Below are positions 61,309 to 64,000 of a stretch of DNA of 64,000 nucleotides, piece by piece. The stretch's first letter is position 1. Each line of letters begins with the position of its first letter. Source of the DNA: Brassica napus (Eukaryota; Streptophyta; Magnoliopsida; Brassicales; Brassicaceae); NCBI RefSeq assembly GCF_020379485.1, contig NC_063448.1:22343726-22407725 (forward strand), in the 5' to 3' direction. The translations under genes and the position numbers were made by a program. The notes beneath the pieces were generated by a model that was not told the DNA's origin, did no database searches, and worked only from the letters and a program-made list of their open reading frames with translations.

Positions 61309-62700
61309 TCCGCGGTTTGTTGAGTTGAAAGACCGTCCAACACACATTGGGATTTGGGACATAGTCGATAACATTTGTCTGCTAAATTTTATCCCTTTTT
61401 TTGTGAGATGCTTTACCTTTTGTAAGAATTAAATTTAATGTGGATGGTTTACGTGTTCTCTCTTCTTCTGTCTGGTGGGTCTGACTCAAAAACGTGAATT
61501 TAGATTTGATTTGTGTACAGCTTGATGATCTTTTGTGCTGTTTGTCTCTGTTTCATCATCCTTTTCTACCGCCAGATTTGGCGGGGTGAGTTAGCTGGAA
61601 CTGTTGACTTCAACAACTTCTCTGTTATAATTATTGCAACTCTTTGCCAACTGCTTCAATCATTTCCACTGCTTTTGGCTTACTTCTCTGTATTTTGCTT
61701 ATTGGTACGCACTAATACTAATAGTTTAAAAGCAAATTTACTGCGGCAGTGCGCTTTAATTGGGAGGTCGGTGTTACGAAAAGATAATAATAATAATTGG
61801 GAGGTCAATAATATTGGAAATACATTTCTCGCGTCAAAGATATGACCAAAAGACCAACGTTTATTGATACCTATCGAAATGCATGTCTTTCTGTTTTGGT
61901 GTAAGATAGGCATGTCTTGAATATATCGTTTACTATATTTAATAAGTGTTCACTTTCAATTTTTTATTAACTAAAATTATTGGTGTTAATAATCCTTAGT
62001 TTGATTTAGTTAAATATCGTAAACACCACCATCTTGATAAGTGTTTACTGAATATTTATATTTTTTTTAATAAATGTTGTATGAATGGAATCCAATCAAA
62101 CAATTAGTAACTAAAAAAATAAGTTGATTTAACCCTCCACACATTTGAATAGATATGTTGGTATTTGGCTTCAACAGCTTAAAGAGAGCATCTATGAGAG
62201 ACTGATTAGTTTAATTATATTTGTAATGATGAATCATTATTGAGAAAAATATTTGACGAGGAAAGCATATAACCGTTACAAGGAAAAGATACTCAGATAC
62301 TGATAGTACAATCTAATTATATAAGTGTAAATTATAGTTAGTGTAACTCCAAAATTGTAAAAGCAGCAGCATCAAACAAACACAAGAACACATTGAATCT
62401 TGGTTTTACAGCAGCAAACAACACACAAAAGAAGTAGGGACTTTGGTTGAATAAATCCGTCCGTCGCGCCGAATATACTCTGTCGAATAGTCCACGTGTC
62501 GTTCTCTGGGTGGGTGAGCAGATCAGCAGAGACGACTGTTGCAACGTGCGAAGACGGACGTGGGGGACCCAGCGGATATCTTTTGTGTAAAACATTGGAT
62601 GGAAGGAGAGATATTAAAAGTTTTTAATCCAACGGCTACGGTTTCTTTTTGTTAGTAGTAGTATAATTTAGTGGTGGACCCTAATATTTGACCGTTGCTT
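61309..62700. other. TWINKLE-PATL4 intergenic region
   Basis: Includes the probable 3' UTR of the helicase gene (to about 61450). Beyond that is AT-rich DNA without a recognised gene; the open frames at 61513-61845 and 62338-62595 show no family features. Confidence 0.5.
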
Positions 62701-63041
62701 AGAGTGGGTGGGGTCCATCCCTCAAAGCTAGGGCTTCTTCTCTCTCCATAAAGCTCAATCCTTTCTCCTCTCTTTGATGGAAACCCTGAAAGTTAAAACA
62801 ATAGAAAGAGGACGAAGCTGAGAGATTCTGAAGAACTCGAATCATCTTATTAAGGTTAAAGTCGATTCCTTTTCGAGCTTTGATTCGGCTGAGCTAGGGT
62901 TTTGAGTCTGGTGTTTTTAGGGGTTTAGTAAGAATCCTGTGTTGATTTTCAGATCTCAACAAATCAAGAAGGAGAATTGATTTTGTTATGTTTATTATTA
63001 TTAAAGATTGTTTATATCTGATTGTAGGCAAAAGATTAAAT
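62701..63041 (+). promoter_or_regulatory. PATL4 leader region
   Basis: CT-rich sequence (CTTCTTCTCTCTCC near 62736) precedes the probable transcript start. An acceptor-like TTGTAG|GC lies at 63022-63027, 14 nt before the ATG, so a 5' UTR intron is likely; the donor was not fixed. Confidence 0.4.
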
Positions 63042-64000
63042 ATGACTGCTGAAGTTAAAAAAGAGGAGAAACAAGTAGAGTCTGAGGTTGTTATTGCCTC
63101 AGTGGAGGAAGAGAAAGATGAGGCCAAGCCTAAGGGTGTGGAGAAGATCTCCTCTTTCAAGGAAGAGAGCGATTTCTTCTCTGATTTGAAAGAGTCTGAG
63201 AAAAAGGCTCTGAGCGATCTCAAGACAAAGCTTGAGGAAGTTATTATTGAAAACACTCTCTTCAAGAAGAAGAAAGAAAGTCCTGTCAAGGTGGAGAAGA
63301 AGAAGAAGGAACCAGAGGCTGCTGCTACCGAAGAAGAAGCCAAAGCTGAGACTAGTGAACCAGCGGTTGTTGCTGAGGACAGCCCCAAGGAAGAAGCCAA
63401 GACTGATGCTGATGTGACCCAAGTGGCCAAAGCTGAGACCATTGAGAAGGAAAGCCCTGAAGAAGAAGTAAAGGCTGAGGCTGTTGTTGAGGAGGAAGTG
63501 AAAGCTGAGAATGTAGAAGAAGAAGAGAAGAAAACCGAGGCTGTTGTTACAGAAGAAGCCAAAGCTGAGAGTGTGGAGCAGGAGGAAGAAGATGAGAGTG
63601 TGGATAACGATATCGAGCTATGGGGAGTGCCACTGCTTCCAAGCAAAGGTGCTGAAGCCACCGATGTAATCCTCTTGAAGTTCTTGAGAGCAAGAGACTT
63701 CAAAGTCAACGAAGCCTTTGAGATGCTCAAGAAAACCCTCAAGTGGAGAAAGGAACACAAGATTGATTCAATCCTTGGAGAAGACTTTTGGGAGGATCTC
63801 GCCTCTGCAGCTTACATGAACGGTCTTGACCTCGAATCACGCCCTGTCTGTTACAACATCTACAGCGTTTTCGATAACGAGGAGCTTTACCAGAGGATAT
63901 TTGGGTCAGAGCAGAGCAGAGAGAATCTATTGAGATGGAGGTTTCAGCTGATGGAGAAGGGAATCCAGAAGCTTGTTCTGAAACCAGGAGGTGTTACTTC
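63042..64000 (+). CDS. PATL4: Patellin-4 (Sec14/GOLD phosphoinositide-binding protein), partial at window edge
   Basis: The frame is open from the ATG at 63042 to the right edge (319 codons plus 2 bases) without an intron. The first ~185 residues are Glu/Lys-rich, with repeated EEAKAE-type segments: the acidic N-terminal region of patellins. Next comes DIELWGVPLLPS, then the CRAL-TRIO N-terminal helices (LLKFLRARDFKVNEAFEML, ~211-229) and the beginning of the Sec14 lipid-binding domain, ending KPGGVTS. Patellins bind phosphoinositides and act in membrane trafficking and cell-plate formation. The remaining Sec14 part and GOLD domain lie beyond the window. Identity fits Arabidopsis At1g30690 by sequence and by position next to TWINKLE. 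The Glu-rich stretch is a weak point for exact repeat count. Confidence 0.95.
   Translation, partial: MTAEVKKEEKQVESEVVIASVEEEKDEAKPKGVEKISSFKEESDFFSDLKESEKKALSDLKTKLEEVIIENTLFKKKKESPVKVEKKKKEPEAAATEEEAKAETSEPAVVAEDSPKEEAKTDADVTQVAKAETIEKESPEEEVKAEAVVEEEVKAENVEEEEKKTEAVVTEEAKAESVEQEEEDESVDNDIELWGVPLLPSKGAEATDVILLKFLRARDFKVNEAFEMLKKTLKWRKEHKIDSILGEDFWEDLASAAYMNGLDLESRPVCYNIYSVFDNEELYQRIFGSEQSRENLLRWRFQLMEKGIQKLVLKPGGVT

Noticed and set aside
62894..63760. 288-codon minus-strand frame opposite PATL4
   Set aside because: It is the complement of the Glu/Lys-rich patellin exon; its Ser/Phe-rich composition is a direct consequence.

Overview
This window is nuclear DNA from a plant of the Brassicaceae. 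It has intron-rich genes with GT-AG introns and AT-rich, transposon-filled spacers. The gene order matches, from memory, the Arabidopsis thaliana chromosome 1 segment At1g30630 to At1g30690. A Brassica/Raphanus-type genome is likely, but the genus cannot be fixed from sequence alone.

Layout. (1) 63-1396 (-): 5' part of the coatomer epsilon subunit gene, cut by the left edge. (2) 2433-5881 (+): NDR/LATS-type AGC kinase, 13 coding exons, 562 aa, sharing a ~1 kb divergent promoter with gene 1. (3) 5.9-17.6 kb: spacer with a long-TIR element carrying a nested Harbinger-like MITE, a hairpin MITE, and a ~900 bp poly(A) retroposon split by a Ty1/copia element. (4) 17688-20001 (+): WRKY14-type group IIe WRKY factor, 3 exons, 413 aa. 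(5) 20.0-57.3 kb: a 37 kb transposon island. It holds Helitron ends, hAT MITEs with 8-bp target duplications, a Stowaway-like MITE, a SINE, a nearly complete 6.7 kb LINE with an 11-bp target duplication, a ~693-bp tandem array, and a 10.3 kb Mutator-like element. That element has a 9-bp target duplication, a DUF1985 gene fragment and two LINE remnants. (6) 57312-61308 (+): organellar TWINKLE-type primase-helicase, 19 exons, 706 aa. (7) 63042-64000 (+): 5' part of patellin-4, cut by the right edge.

The five host genes are housekeeping or regulatory genes: vesicle coat, Hippo-like kinase signalling, transcription factor, organelle DNA replication, and phosphoinositide-binding membrane trafficking. 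They do not form a pathway; their shared location reflects ancestral gene order. I found no RNA genes, CRISPR arrays or bacterial-type operons. The most informative structures are the nested, TSD-bounded insertions, the circularly permuted LINE remnant, the tandem array with a terminal inversion, and the apparent absence of the genes I recall between WRKY14 and TWINKLE in Arabidopsis.
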